Assembly (NCBI GenBank): GCA_910577405.1 | Contig: CAJTMG010000017.1 | Span: 11,269-75,268, forward strand | Source of the DNA: an uncultured Oscillibacter sp. | GTDB taxonomy: Bacteria; Bacillota; Clostridia; Oscillospirales; Oscillospiraceae | DNA: 64,000 bases | Direction of reading: 5' to 3' | Part shown: positions 34,688 to 44,600 of the stretch, in pieces | How the letters are laid out: the number at the start of each line of letters is the position of its first letter | How positions within the stretch are numbered: the first letter of the stretch is position 1 | Position numbers and translations under genes: made by a program | Notes under the pieces: model-generated | What the model was told of the DNA's origin: nothing | The model's input: the letters and a program-made list of their open reading frames with translations, nothing else | Database searches by the model: none

Positions 34688-35992
34688 ATGAAGGAAACGA
34701 AAGAAGTACGAGATAAAGTGGTCCTTGTGGGTCTGAATTCCCCGGTGCTGAAACGGGAGGAATCAGCCACAGAAGAGACCTTGGATGAATTATCGGCCCT
34801 GGTAGAGACGGCGGGGGCAGAAACCGCCGGGATTGTGCTGCAAAACCGTGCGTCGCCGGACCCGCGGACCTTCATCGGCGAGGGAAAGTGCGCGGAGGTA
34901 AAGCTGTACTGCGAAAATACGGACGCTACCATGGTCATTTTCGACAACGACCTCTCGCCCTCCCAGATGCGGGTGCTGACGGAGCTTCTGGGCGTGCAGG
35001 TCCTGGACCGCTGCGGCCTGATTCTGGATATCTTCGCCCAGAGAGCCCGCACAAAAGAAGGACGGCTGCAAGTGGAGCTGGCACAATATCAATACCTTCT
35101 GCCCCGGCTGACTGGTATGTGGACCCATCTGGAACGGCAGGCGGGCACCAGCGGACAGGGACCCATCGGCTCCAAGGGCCCCGGCGAGACCCAGCTGGAA
35201 ACCGACCGGAGGCATATCCATCGGAAGATTGACAAGCTGCGGGAGGACCTGGAGGACGTGCGGCGGGTGCGGAATACCCAGCGGCGGCAGCGTCAGAAGA
35301 ACGAGGTGCCGGTGGTGGCTCTGGTGGGCTATACCAACGCCGGCAAGTCCACCCTGCTGAACCGGCTGACCAACGCGGGCATCCCGGCCAACGACCGCCT
35401 GTTTGATACACTGGACACCACCAGCCGTCTGCTCTCCGTCAGCGATACTCTGGACGTGGTCCTCAGCGATACCGTGGGCTTTATCCGCAAGCTGCCTCAT
35501 CAGTTGGTGGAAGCCTTCAAAGCGACGCTGGAAGAGCTGGAATACGCCGACCTGCTCCTTCATGTCATCGACGTGTCCTCCCCCGACTGGCAGACTCAGG
35601 CCCAGGTGGTGGAAAATCTGATCCTGGAACTGGGAGCCGGTGAACTGCCGCGAATCGACGTGTTCAACAAATCGGACCAGGTGCCTCTGGGTGAAATCAT
35701 GCCCCACGGGACCGATATCTGCTCCATCTCTGCCAAAACCGGCCAGGGCGTGGACAGGCTGCTGGAAATGATCGGCCAGCGTCTGGATAAGGGTTCACGG
35801 CGGGTTCTTCTGCGGCTTCCCTACGACCAGGGCGGCCTGCTGGACCTGCTCTACCGGGAGGCCAAAGTGGAAACCGTGGCTTACGGCGAGGCCATCGAGG
35901 TCACTGCCGTCTGCGGTCCGAAAACTCTGGGGCGGATTGAAAATTTTATTGCAGTTCAGCCAGACCTTTCCCCGTCCGCAGACCCAAAATAA
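34688..35992 (+). CDS. hflX: Ribosome-associated GTPase HflX
   Basis: A 434-residue GTPase that splits stalled or stress-inactivated ribosomes. The N-terminal HflX domain carries RTFIGEGK and FDNDLSPSQ, then a coiled linker with SKGPGETQLETDRR, then the G domain: G1 GYTNAGKST, G3 DTVGF, G4 NKSD, G5 SAKTG. Length is normal. The ATG follows AAAAGGAG. Its 3' end overlaps the convergent small gene by 47 bases. Confidence 0.95.
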   Translation: MKETKEVRDKVVLVGLNSPVLKREESATEETLDELSALVETAGAETAGIVLQNRASPDPRTFIGEGKCAEVKLYCENTDATMVIFDNDLSPSQMRVLTELLGVQVLDRCGLILDIFAQRARTKEGRLQVELAQYQYLLPRLTGMWTHLERQAGTSGQGPIGSKGPGETQLETDRRHIHRKIDKLREDLEDVRRVRNTQRRQRQKNEVPVVALVGYTNAGKSTLLNRLTNAGIPANDRLFDTLDTTSRLLSVSDTLDVVLSDTVGFIRKLPHQLVEAFKATLEELEYADLLLHVIDVSSPDWQTQAQVVENLILELGAGELPRIDVFNKSDQVPLGEIMPHGTDICSISAKTGQGVDRLLEMIGQRLDKGSRRVLLRLPYDQGGLLDLLYREAKVETVAYGEAIEVTAVCGPKTLGRIENFIAVQPDLSPSADPK

Positions 35993-36158
35993 ACGCCTGT
36001 ATCGCCGTGAATTCCAGCGTCTTGTCCAGCTCCCCGCGCTCCGACGGCCGCAGGATGTTGCCCAGCGCGTCCATCGGATAGCTGTAATCTCCTCTCGGCG
36101 CGGCGTCGATCTGCGGCTTGATGTAATGGGTATAGAGCCAGGGCACGAAATCTGACAT
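35946..36158 (-). CDS. Small conserved-looking protein of unknown function
   Basis: A 70-residue protein starting at ATG 36158 with AAGGAGA upstream; the longer open frame runs into the promoter. It begins MSDFVPWLYTHYIKPQID and contains a mixed helical pattern without membrane segments. Its promoter has exact consensus boxes, so it should be well expressed. It is divergent from an XRE regulator, probably its repressor, and overlaps the hflX 3' end in antisense. Not recognised. Confidence 0.7.
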   Translation of the reverse strand: MSDFVPWLYTHYIKPQIDAAPRGDYSYPMDALGNILRPSERGELDKTLEFTAIQAFILGLRTGKGLAELQ

Positions 36159-36200
36159 ATTGAATTTCTCCTTATGTTTTACTATGTTTTTATTGCGGCA

Positions 36201-36229
36201 ATTATATCGTATTTTTGCGCTGATGTCAA
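36201..36229 (-). promoter_or_regulatory. Consensus promoter of the 70-residue gene
   Basis: On the minus strand TTGACA (36229-36224), exactly 17 bases, TATAAT (36206-36201). It lies immediately before the divergent XRE start, so the XRE protein could cover it. Confidence 0.85.
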
Positions 36230-36239
36230 GAGGTATCAC

Positions 36240-36476
36240 ATGGAATTAAAAGAAAGATTGAAAACTCTCCGCAAGGAACGAAAAGAATCACAGGAACGGG
36301 TGGCCAGAGCGATTGATATTGCACTGCGTAATTATCAGCGGTTTGAATCTGGAAAGGGATACCCCAGCTTTCACGTCCTTTGCGCCCTTGCGGACCATTT
36401 CCAGGTCAACATGGACTATCTGGCAGGCCGGACGGACATCCGGGACCCATTGCCGCCGCTGTCAGAAGAGCTGTAG
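36240..36476 (+). CDS. XRE family helix-turn-helix regulator
   Basis: A 78-residue Cro/CI-type protein, MELKERLKTLRKERKESQER at the start with the helix-turn-helix following (VARAIDIALRNYQRFESGKG), then a HVLCALADHFQVNMDYLAGR dimer segment. ATG 36240 is chosen; AGAGGT lies seven bases upstream. Upstream in-frame codons run through the divergent promoter. It likely represses the 70-residue gene and itself. Confidence 0.85.
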   Translation: MELKERLKTLRKERKESQERVARAIDIALRNYQRFESGKGYPSFHVLCALADHFQVNMDYLAGRTDIRDPLPPLSEEL

Positions 36477-36498
36477 GACATTGTAAAGGAGGGATTCT

Positions 36499-37128
36499 AT
36501 GGAGGGCTATCGCGTGCCGTTCCAGGATGCGGAGAGCGAGTTTACGGAAAAGCGGTCACGGTTCATCAGTAATCTGTGGCGGGTGGAAAGCGAGGCGGAG
36601 GCCCGGGCAAAAATCGAGGGGATACGGAAGGCCCGCTACGACGCCCGGCATCATTGCTGGTGCTATCTGATTCAAGAGGGCGGCGCTGTGCGGTACTCTG
36701 ACGACGGGGAACCTCAGGGCACCGCCGGACAGCCTATGCTCAACGTCTTTCAGCGGGAGGGCGTGACCAATGTCTGCTGTGTAGTGACGCGGTACTTTGG
36801 GGGCATTCTGCTGGGAGCCGGCGGCCTGACCCGTGCCTACGCCCGAGGAGCCAAGGACGCCCTGGACGCCGCCGGAACCGCCTGGGTGAGCCTCTGGACC
36901 CTCTGGGACCTGCCCTGTCCCTATCCCCTTCTGGAACGCGTAAAGCTGGACGCGGCGGCTGTAGGGGGCGTGGTCCGTTCCGCTGATTACGGCGCGGCAG
37001 TGGACCTCAGGCTTGCCTTTCCCCCCGACGCCGAACGCGCTTTTTCGGACCGTCTCACAGAGCTTTCCGCCGGTTCCCTGGCCCTGTCCCCTGCCGGAGA
37101 GGAATTCCTGCCCGGCGAACGTGAATAG
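36499..37128 (+). CDS. YigZ/IMPACT family protein
   Basis: A 209-residue UPF0029 protein. The N-terminal IMPACT domain is clear: EKRSRFISNLWRV, ARHHCWCYLI, SDDGEPQGTAGQPML and VTRYFGGILLGAGGL. The C-terminal half is a ferredoxin-like domain. Eukaryotic IMPACT tempers Gcn2 signalling; the bacterial role is uncertain but linked to translation or RNA binding. Starts at ATG 36499 after AAGGAGGG, 22 bases after the XRE stop. Confidence 0.92.
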   Translation: MEGYRVPFQDAESEFTEKRSRFISNLWRVESEAEARAKIEGIRKARYDARHHCWCYLIQEGGAVRYSDDGEPQGTAGQPMLNVFQREGVTNVCCVVTRYFGGILLGAGGLTRAYARGAKDALDAAGTAWVSLWTLWDLPCPYPLLERVKLDAAAVGGVVRSADYGAAVDLRLAFPPDAERAFSDRLTELSAGSLALSPAGEEFLPGERE

Positions 37129-37139
37129 GGCTGCATCTC

Positions 37140-37174
37140 AAGAGGCGCACTGTTTTCCGGTACGCTTCTTTTTT
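37140..37174 (+). terminator. Terminator after the yigZ-like gene
   Basis: AAGAGGCG (37140-37147) pairs with CGCTTCTT (37163-37170) with one mismatch, followed by TTTT. The stretch from here to 37446 holds no recognisable gene. Confidence 0.55.
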
Positions 37175-37446
37175 ATCGGGCGGCTTGGGAAGAGGCGAAA
37201 TCATGGTTTCCATCAGCCGGATTCTATGCTATGCTCAATGGGGGATTTTTTCTCGCCGGGATGTGAAAAAGCAGCCAGCCCGGCAAAGGGATTCTGAGAG
37301 ATACATACAGAATGGGAGAGCATCCGGAGAAGAATGCAGGCGGCCCCGGAAGCCGGTCTGACCATCAGCGGCGCGCCTCCTGAGGGAAGTACCAAGGCCA
37401 CGTACCGCTTACGGACCATTACTGAACGAACCAGAAAACACAGCAA

Positions 37447-37485
37447 AAAGCCCTTACCGGGGAATTTCCTCCGGCAAGGGCTTTC
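37447..37485 (-). terminator. Terminator of the pilus operon
   Basis: AAAGCCCTTaCCGG and CCGGcAAGGGCTTT form a 13-pair stem; on the minus strand it ends in TTTTTG. It lies just after the last sortase gene. Confidence 0.85.
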
Positions 37486-37503
37486 TTCTTGGTTTGACTG
37501 GGT

Positions 37504-38109
37504 TCAGGCCGATTCCTCTGCCGCCCAATCGCAATGCACAACGACGCGGGTCCGGCCTCCCAGGGTGCAGGTAAAGAGGGTCAGGGGCCATTCGCCGGAG
37601 GTCACGTCCTCTACCGCGGTAGGCTGAATGACCTCAATGGCGTCCACGGAATAGACGTAGGTCGTCCCGTCGATCAGGGTCACGGACACCTCGTCGCCTT
37701 CCTTCAATTGGTCCAGCGTGCCGAAATGACTCTGATAATTGTGGGCGAGAATCACCAAATCTTCCGATTCAGGATTTCCCTGCATTCTGCATGGGGAGAT
37801 TTTCAGATTCGGGTAGCTCCACTCGTTCTGGACCGGCAGTTGGAGTTCCAGTGTGGGGATGGTAATCAGGCCCAGGTAGCTCCGTCCGTCCAGCTCCAGA
37901 AGCCGCTGCTCGGTATCCGAAATCCAGCCCGGCTCCGACTTGACCTGGATCTCGGTTTCAGCCAGCAGCGCGTTCAGGTCGTCCACCACAGCCACGGCCT
38001 CCTGACCGGCATTCTTGTCCGCGTTCAAGTTATAGACCGTCAGGCCCGCCGCGCCAATCAGGAGCAGCAGGCCCAGGGCTATCAACAGGTTTCCGCGTTT
38101 TTTCAGCAT
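37504..38109 (-). CDS. Sortase, class uncertain
   Basis: A 201-residue transpeptidase with an N-terminal membrane anchor (about 8-28). Catalytic residues are H123 (LAHNYQSHFG), C181 (TLFTCTLGG) and R188. It differs from the second sortase of the locus, which has the class C TCTPYG signature, and it lacks a C-terminal membrane segment. It may attach the finished pilus to the wall, or process the minor pilin just upstream. ATG 38109 is preferred over 38118 because of the spacing to GGGA. It overlaps the end of the pilin gene closely. Confidence 0.85.
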   Translation of the reverse strand: MLKKRGNLLIALGLLLLIGAAGLTVYNLNADKNAGQEAVAVVDDLNALLAETEIQVKSEPGWISDTEQRLLELDGRSYLGLITIPTLELQLPVQNEWSYPNLKISPCRMQGNPESEDLVILAHNYQSHFGTLDQLKEGDEVSVTLIDGTTYVYSVDAIEVIQPTAVEDVTSGEWPLTLFTCTLGGRTRVVVHCDWAAEESA

Positions 38110-38110
38110 A

Positions 38111-39109
38111 TCAGGCATTCCCGCTGTTTCTCCGACGGTCGCCGACACCGAATACAATGAAGACCGCGCCAGCAAGAGCCATCAGGGGAACGGGCCACCA
38201 GAGCAAACCGGTCTGAGGGAGTCTGGCCAGGGGCGGCAGTTCCTCGTTGATTTCGATTTCCGGATTCTCGGGCGCCTCCGCCAGGGGGACCTCCTCGGGG
38301 CCGATCTCGATTTCAGGCTGCGCGGGGTCGACTGTGTTCTCGGGTACGGGGTCTACAGTGCCGGTGGGGGTAGGATTCTCGGGAACGGTCACTTCCTCCG
38401 GAGGCGTGGGATTAGCGGGGGCAGGCGGATTGGGATTGGAACCGGTTCCGGGGTTGGGGTTGGGTCCGGGGCCAGGTCCGGGGTTGGGATTGGGATTGGG
38501 ATTGGGGTTACTGGGTGTATAGGTGGTGAATTTGGCGGTCGCGGTGAGGTAATTGTTCATCACGCCGTCCATCTCGTAGGGGATGTTCACCAGGAAAGGC
38601 ACCGCGGTATATTGGGTGTTTCCGATGGTGGTAACAATCCGGGTAGAGACGAGGTAGAGGCCGTCAGAAAGCCCGGTGAACTGCGCGACGCCGTTTTCGG
38701 GAGTCTGATTCGCGCCTATGGTTTTTGTGCCGGTTACAGCCGTAGACGCAGGCTGTATGGAACCGCTGTTTTCGTTGATGAAGGTCCCGAACTGATTAAG
38801 CAGGGTCCTGTAAGTTTCGGAGGTACCGTCAGAGAGCTGACCGCCGTTCATGGCCTTGTTGAGGTCAACGCCGCTGGCCTGGAATGCCTGGGTAAGGGTG
38901 TAGGCATACCCGCCCTGGTCGTCTTTTACAGCTTCAGCGACCTTGTAGGCCCTGTACTCCACGTCATTGACAGGTGTGCCATTGGGGGCGTAGCGGACGT
39001 TCAGCACGGAGTAACTCCCGGACGGCAGCGCCATCGCGGGAACCGCAAGCGAAATCGCCGCTGCAAGGCATAACGCCGCGACAGAGAGCTTTTTCAAAAT
39101 CTTCTTCAT
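38111..39109 (-). CDS. LPXTG minor pilin / wall-anchored protein
   Basis: A 332-residue exported protein: signal peptide (about 1-28, ending AMA), an Ig-like pilin domain (about 30-190), a long NPNPNPG- and proline-rich stalk (about 195-290), then the sorting signal LPQTG, a hydrophobic segment and RRR. It lies between the two sortase genes. The stalk fits a basal pilin that crosses the wall, a role inferred from layout. Confidence 0.87.
   Translation of the reverse strand: MKKILKKLSVAALCLAAAISLAVPAMALPSGSYSVLNVRYAPNGTPVNDVEYRAYKVAEAVKDDQGGYAYTLTQAFQASGVDLNKAMNGGQLSDGTSETYRTLLNQFGTFINENSGSIQPASTAVTGTKTIGANQTPENGVAQFTGLSDGLYLVSTRIVTTIGNTQYTAVPFLVNIPYEMDGVMNNYLTATAKFTTYTPSNPNPNPNPNPGPGPGPNPNPGTGSNPNPPAPANPTPPEEVTVPENPTPTGTVDPVPENTVDPAQPEIEIGPEEVPLAEAPENPEIEINEELPPLARLPQTGLLWWPVPLMALAGAVFIVFGVGDRRRNSGNA
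38479..38509 (+). repeat. G-rich telomere-like repeat inside the pilin gene
   Basis: Four to five GGGATT/GGGGTT units in a row on the plus strand encode the NPNP stalk on the minus strand. Four runs of three or more G separated by two or three bases can form a G-quadruplex in the template strand and can slip to change stalk length. Confidence 0.7.
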
Positions 39110-39179
39110 GAATAACCACCGTCCTATCATAATCCAAGACTAAACAGGTTTGTTATTTTCTTATTGACTTCTGGGGGAT

Positions 39180-39998
39180 TCAGCGTTTTCGTTTGCCGCC
39201 GGTGAGGAACAGGACCATCAGGACAATCAGCATGGGCGCGGCGGCTATGGGTGCCACCAGCATGGGCTCTATCTGCATGGCCTCCGAGGTCACGCGCACA
39301 GAGGACGCCTCCGGCAGGTTTTCCGTCCGGATACCCCGTACCAGCAGACGGTGGGAGTTGATGCCGTAGGGCGTGCAGGTGACTAAGGTGAAGTAGTCGC
39401 CGCCGGGTATGATCGTCAGATCGTTGACCTCCTGCGGCTCGACTATGCGGATCTGATCAACTTCGTAGGTGAGGGTGTCGTTCAGGGTCTGTATCATGAA
39501 GATATCGCCCGGAACCATCTGGTCTAAATCAGTGAACAGCTTCGCGCTCGGCAGGCCCCGGTGCCCCGAGACCACGCAGTGAGTCGACGCGCCGCCAATC
39601 GGGAGGGATGTGCCGGGGATGTGGCCGATCGCAGTTTGCAGAACGCCCTCTTCTATACCATGATAAATAGGCAGATTACACTTAATCTTGGGAATCTCAA
39701 TATACCCCATGATTCCATCTCCGGTAACGTTCAGTACACCGCTGTAAATCGCAAGCTCCTCTTCGGAAGGGACCAACGGGTTAGGCTTGCTCAAGAGGGA
39801 TTCGTTATATTCCTGGGTTTGCTGGAGTAAACGGGAACAGTCTTCTTCACTAAGTTCCGCAGCAGTCTCAGCATAATTTGCGATGGTACGGGACTGATGA
39901 AAGGAGTTCCACCAGTCGCTGACCGAAGGATAGAGAATCAGGCCCAATCCCACCAGAAACACAGCACACAAAATAATGGTGGACAGCTTCTTTTTCAT
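39180..39998 (-). CDS. Class C pilus-type sortase
   Basis: A 272-residue sortase with membrane segments at both ends (about 8-24 and 246-266), the class C layout. Catalytic H146 (SGHRG), C208 (TLVTCTPYGINSHR) and R217. Class C enzymes polymerise pilins through isopeptide bonds. The usual DPW/DPF lid motif is not evident; SKPNPLVPSEE occupies that position. It lies directly downstream of the main pilin. Confidence 0.93.
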   Translation of the reverse strand: MKKKLSTIILCAVFLVGLGLILYPSVSDWWNSFHQSRTIANYAETAAELSEEDCSRLLQQTQEYNESLLSKPNPLVPSEEELAIYSGVLNVTGDGIMGYIEIPKIKCNLPIYHGIEEGVLQTAIGHIPGTSLPIGGASTHCVVSGHRGLPSAKLFTDLDQMVPGDIFMIQTLNDTLTYEVDQIRIVEPQEVNDLTIIPGGDYFTLVTCTPYGINSHRLLVRGIRTENLPEASSVRVTSEAMQIEPMLVAPIAAAPMLIVLMVLFLTGGKRKR

Positions 39999-40108
39999 AA
40001 GGATTCCCTTTTGCTCCGCCCCTCAGTACACCCAAAGGGCGGAGCGATAGGATTATTTTGACTTTCCCTGTTCCAAATAATTATAAGAAACAGCTTTGAT
40101 GATTATTC

Positions 40109-41548
40109 TCAGGCAACATTGCTCATGCGCTTCTTAGTCACAAGCAAAATCGCAGAGCAAACCAGCAACAGACCACCAATAGTATAGAAGAGCGTTGTAC
40201 CAATACCGCCAGTGGAGGGCATGACCGCACCAGTATAGTTGGCAATCTCGCTGGTGTAAGTTGTCTGGTGTTCACCATGTTCAGCATCCACAGTTACAGT
40301 AGTCTCAGGATTCGTGGGCAAGTTATATCCAGCAGGAGGCTCGGTCTCAATAAGAGTATAAGTGCCGTCCTTTAGACCCGCGAAAGAAGCATTACCATTA
40401 GCATCAGTAGTCACGATATCAGCAAGATTCTGTGCAACCCATTCTACCTTAGCACCTTCGGTCTCAGTAGCCTCAGTATACTTGTAGAAGTTTCCTTCAC
40501 TATTCTTCAACTGGAACTTAGCGCCTTCCAGCTTGGTCTCTTTGTTATCAGGCTGGTCCTGTACTCCTGCGTACTTGACAACATTGATTTTAGAAGTGTA
40601 GATAATCTCCGTGGAAGTAGAACCGCTTTCGTTGTTCGGTGCAATGGTAATCGTGTTAGGCAGAGCGCCATCTACATCATCAAGAGCTTTAGCAGTAACC
40701 ACGGCAGAATACTCAATGCTCAGAACAAGGCCATTGTCATAAAGACTGTTGCCACTATTGTCAACCCAAGGAATCTCAAATTTACCGTCTTCATCAAAAG
40801 TGAAACTAGCAGTCAGTTCAGTATTGCCAACCTTTACTTCAGTGATACGAACATTAGACAGGAAGTCAGGCAGGGTATCGGTAACAACATATTTGGTAAC
40901 CTTCTGGGGTTCAGTAGCACCTTGGGGCTTAATGTAGTTGGCAGTAGTATAAGTGACGGTATAAGTAACAACTTCACCAATAGCTACGGTTTCCTTATCA
41001 GTTTTCTTGCCCTGACCGTCTTCGAACTTGGGTTCTTCAGCGTTCTTCTCGGTGATAACTGCGTTGGGCTGAGTGCTGGTCACGGCAATAGCGGCACCGT
41101 TGTTGACACTGGACAGAACCACATAGTAGCCATAGGGCACATTTGTGAAGGTAACAACATTTCCAGTTGCTGTTAGTTCCTGTGCAGGCTCCTGCTTCTC
41201 GGCCCATTCTTTGATAGCACTTTGAGCTTTTCCGCTCAGCTGAGAGTGATCGTTAGGATCCTGAGCATCCGCAGTAGCCTCAATGCTGGCAGTGGTGGTG
41301 TTAAGGGTAAAGTAAGCACTCAGTTCAGTAGGAATATTGCCAGTGTAGGTAATACCATTAGCAACGCCACCGGTCACAGCAGTACTTACCTTGGCATCAA
41401 ACAGCTTCACCAGCTTATAAGTTTCGCCCTTGGATGCGCTATTAATAGTAATCGTACCAGTATTGCCATCGGCGAACACGGGAATGGTAAGCGCGAAAGC
41501 CAGGACGATAGCCAGAGCGAGGCTGGCGAGGGTCTTCATTTTCTTCAT
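40109..41548 (-). CDS. Major pilin (SpaA/fimbrial backbone type)
   Basis: A 479-residue surface protein: signal peptide (1-26), Ig-like domains with the D1/D2 fimbrial pattern (VVTYTVTYTTANYIK..., KYVVTDTLPDFLSNV), a SpaA/Cna-B domain with the E-box YTLIETEPPAGYN, and the sorting signal MPSTGG, hydrophobic segment, KKR. Cna-B and D2 domains usually hold internal Lys-Asn bonds. It is less GC-rich than the neighbouring genes. Start ATG 41548 follows AAAAGGAGA. Confidence 0.92.
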   Translation of the reverse strand: MKKMKTLASLALAIVLAFALTIPVFADGNTGTITINSASKGETYKLVKLFDAKVSTAVTGGVANGITYTGNIPTELSAYFTLNTTTASIEATADAQDPNDHSQLSGKAQSAIKEWAEKQEPAQELTATGNVVTFTNVPYGYYVVLSSVNNGAAIAVTSTQPNAVITEKNAEEPKFEDGQGKKTDKETVAIGEVVTYTVTYTTANYIKPQGATEPQKVTKYVVTDTLPDFLSNVRITEVKVGNTELTASFTFDEDGKFEIPWVDNSGNSLYDNGLVLSIEYSAVVTAKALDDVDGALPNTITIAPNNESGSTSTEIIYTSKINVVKYAGVQDQPDNKETKLEGAKFQLKNSEGNFYKYTEATETEGAKVEWVAQNLADIVTTDANGNASFAGLKDGTYTLIETEPPAGYNLPTNPETTVTVDAEHGEHQTTYTSEIANYTGAVMPSTGGIGTTLFYTIGGLLLVCSAILLVTKKRMSNVA

Positions 41549-41623
41549 GTCAAATTCTCCTTTTCACTATCGTTCAGTTGTCAGGTACAGCGTGGGTATG
41601 TCAGGTCGGCGCCGGGAGAAGCG

Positions 41624-44600
41624 TCAATCCTCAAGGCCCTCCCTTCGGTAAGATTTTTTATACATCAGAGTGAATGCCGCTGCCATCATCAGCATCGCGC
41701 CGCTCCAAGTATACCAGTAGATTCCTTCCCCGCCCGTGCTCGGCAGGACGTAGCCGCCAACATTCGCGACTTTGAGCAGAATGCCGTTGGTTGTATCGAA
41801 TCCTGCATATTCCGCAGCGTCCCCGGAAAGGGATGTGGCGCCATCAGCATTCACCGTGAACGTAATCGTGCCCGGCAGCATATTGTAGCCATTCGGCGCG
41901 TTGACCTCTTTCAGCGTGTACGCCTTGCCATACTCAAGGTTTTCCCAAGAGGTGCGGCCAATGTTTTCACCAACAGTACCGGTGATCCTGCTGCTGCTCT
42001 CGATTTCTTCAATCACAAACTCGGCATTGCCCAGAGGAACTTCTTCATCAAAAATCATGACTTCTTTACCATCGCTGTACGTCTCTTTGTAACCAGCGCA
42101 TTTCAGAAGATCCAGTGTGAAAGTGGCAGGAATCTTCTTTACTGGCGCATACAGAACCATATTATTCGTTACTGGGTTCTGAAAATCATATTCTTCCGTA
42201 CACTCAGGATCGGTAAACCACTTCTGGCCGGCATACCCTTCAACACTTTTCCAGCCTTCTGGAATCTTATCATAATAGTCTGGAATGCTAAAGTCCTGGA
42301 TGGAGTCAAGCGATTCGCCCTCCTTCACCATATTCCTCACACCGAACTTGTCTCTACTTACAACGACTTCACTTGGGTTATCTATGTTAACCAGTTCATA
42401 ATTCACAACATACTGTTCTTTATTCTTTACAATAACACCATCAATATGCCAGCATTTTCCCGCTCCAGTGGCAAATCCCTCGCTTTTGTTATTGCCGCCA
42501 ATATTTTCGCAGGTCCAATAACCTTCCGAAGCAGTATATCTTACCCATTCAATATGATAGGTTCCCTTTCCTCCATTGGGGGCATACGTACAGTTATCAA
42601 TTACTGGATAATCACTTATATCAGGTTCTATACCTGCGAACTCGTTATTAGAATTCCAAGGCCGGAAAAAGTGTTCATTACCCTTAAGAGCGTCTTCAGC
42701 ACTCATCATGTTATTCCGGTTCTGCCCCATGTAAAGCCAATTTTCATTTTCGCCCGGTATATCAGTATTGTATTCCAAGGTTAAATTGCTCTCCGGTTTA
42801 AGCACGTAGAAATACACATTTTGAAGTTGAGGCGTCGTTTCCCCCTTTTCGAATACCAAATAAAGATCGGTTAAAGTTGACCAACTATTGTAATACCATT
42901 TGTAAGCTCCCCAATACGACGGTTTACAGGTAATTTCCGAAACTTCCGGTCCATTGGCACTGTCAGCCCGGGCATCCCTGTACGTATAAGTTGTGCCGTT
43001 ATTGGTATAACTATCCTCTATTCCAACCTTATTCTTGATCTCATTGATTGTCCATGTTGTGTTACTACCACTAATGCTGTTTAAAGAACCAATTTCAAGC
43101 TCTTTTCCGTTCTCATCTACAACATGAACTTTCAAGCTAGCCCTATTATTGTTTACTCTATAGGTAATCGTAAAGTAAGAGAACTCACCGACCTCGAACG
43201 CGGCTTTCAGGGTATCGGAATTCACGTCAATGTCACCGGTACCGGCTTTGCTGTTGGCCACGACTTCCACATCCTCGGGCAATTCCATCCCGGGGGCTTC
43301 ATCCATCACAGCGGATTCTTCGTCCAAATCCAGGGCCATAATACCGCTGTCCAGGTGAATCCCGGCAGCCAACGCGGAAATCTGCACAGCGTCAGCGGCA
43401 TTGTAATCCGTTCCCTTGTAATGCTGGATTTCCACAGACTCGGGGTCAGCATCATCAGGAATCAGATTCTCGACGTTAATGACCACATAGACGGGCAGGA
43501 CAGGCTCGATTTCTTCACCGTCCAGCTCGAAATGGATATCCATGGGGACCACACCGCCATCCTCAGCCTCAACGCTTACGCCCCACATCACGGTTGCGGA
43601 CAGCTCTGCGCCAGCGGGGACCGCGCCCTCGGGAGCAAAGACCGTTACAGCGTACTCGCCCTCGGAATCCACGTAATTATAGGTTTCCGTGTAATTCTCG
43701 GGCACCTCTGCGCCTGCGGGGAGCACGGTCATCATCAAGGTCTTGGGAACCTCCACGTCGGGGATTTCCACCAGAATGGGCTGACCGTTCTCATCCAGGA
43801 CCCGCTCGCCGTTCTCGTCCAGGAGGTAGCCTTCCTCGTCCACACGCACCGCGCCGATATTCTCCGGGGGCGTGACCTCTTCGGGCAGTTCTTCCGGCTT
43901 TTCCACGGGCGCGACGGCCTCGGCTTTGATCGGTTCGCCATTCTCGTCCAGGACCCGCTCGCCGTTCTCGTCCAGGATGTAGCCTTCCTCGTCCACCCGA
44001 ACGGGCTTCATGGTTTCCGCGGGGGGAGTCTCTTCGCCCTCGCCGCCGTCAACGGGAGGAACATCTTCACCCTCTTCGCCGTCAACGGGAGGAACGTCTT
44101 CACCCTCGCCGCCGTCAACGGGAGGAACGTCTTCGCCCTCTTCGCCGTCAACGGGAGGAACGTCTTCACCCTCGCCGTCCTCGGGATAGCAGCTTGCGTC
44201 GTGGGTATGCTCTTCCAGTTCGCAAATCTGGGTCTTTTCATAGCAGTCCTCACCGTGGGTATGGCCGGTTTCTGCCTCGGTGCAGGTCAGCTCCCGATGC
44301 TCGGTCTCGGTGTAGCAGCTGTCGTCGTGGGTATGGCCGCCGCCCTCGGACTCCGTGCAGGTCAGGACCTCGCGCTCTACGGTTTCGGTATAAGTATACT
44401 CGACTTCCTGTTCTTCGTAGATGGGTTCCTCATGACTGCTGACCACGTTGCCCTCTTCGTCAACCTCGTCAACCACCGTTTGGGACCCGGTCTGAACGGT
44501 TTCCGTCCGGGTGCCCGTCTTCTCCACCTCTTCGGTCTCGGTGGAATAGCAGCCGCTGCCATGGGTATGACCGCCGCCCTCTTCCTGGGAACAAGTCAGC

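Noticed and set aside
34513..34716. A 67-residue basic frame between rpmE and hflX
   Set aside because: No ribosome binding site, overlaps the hflX start and is not recognised. Chance frame in a short gap is more likely.
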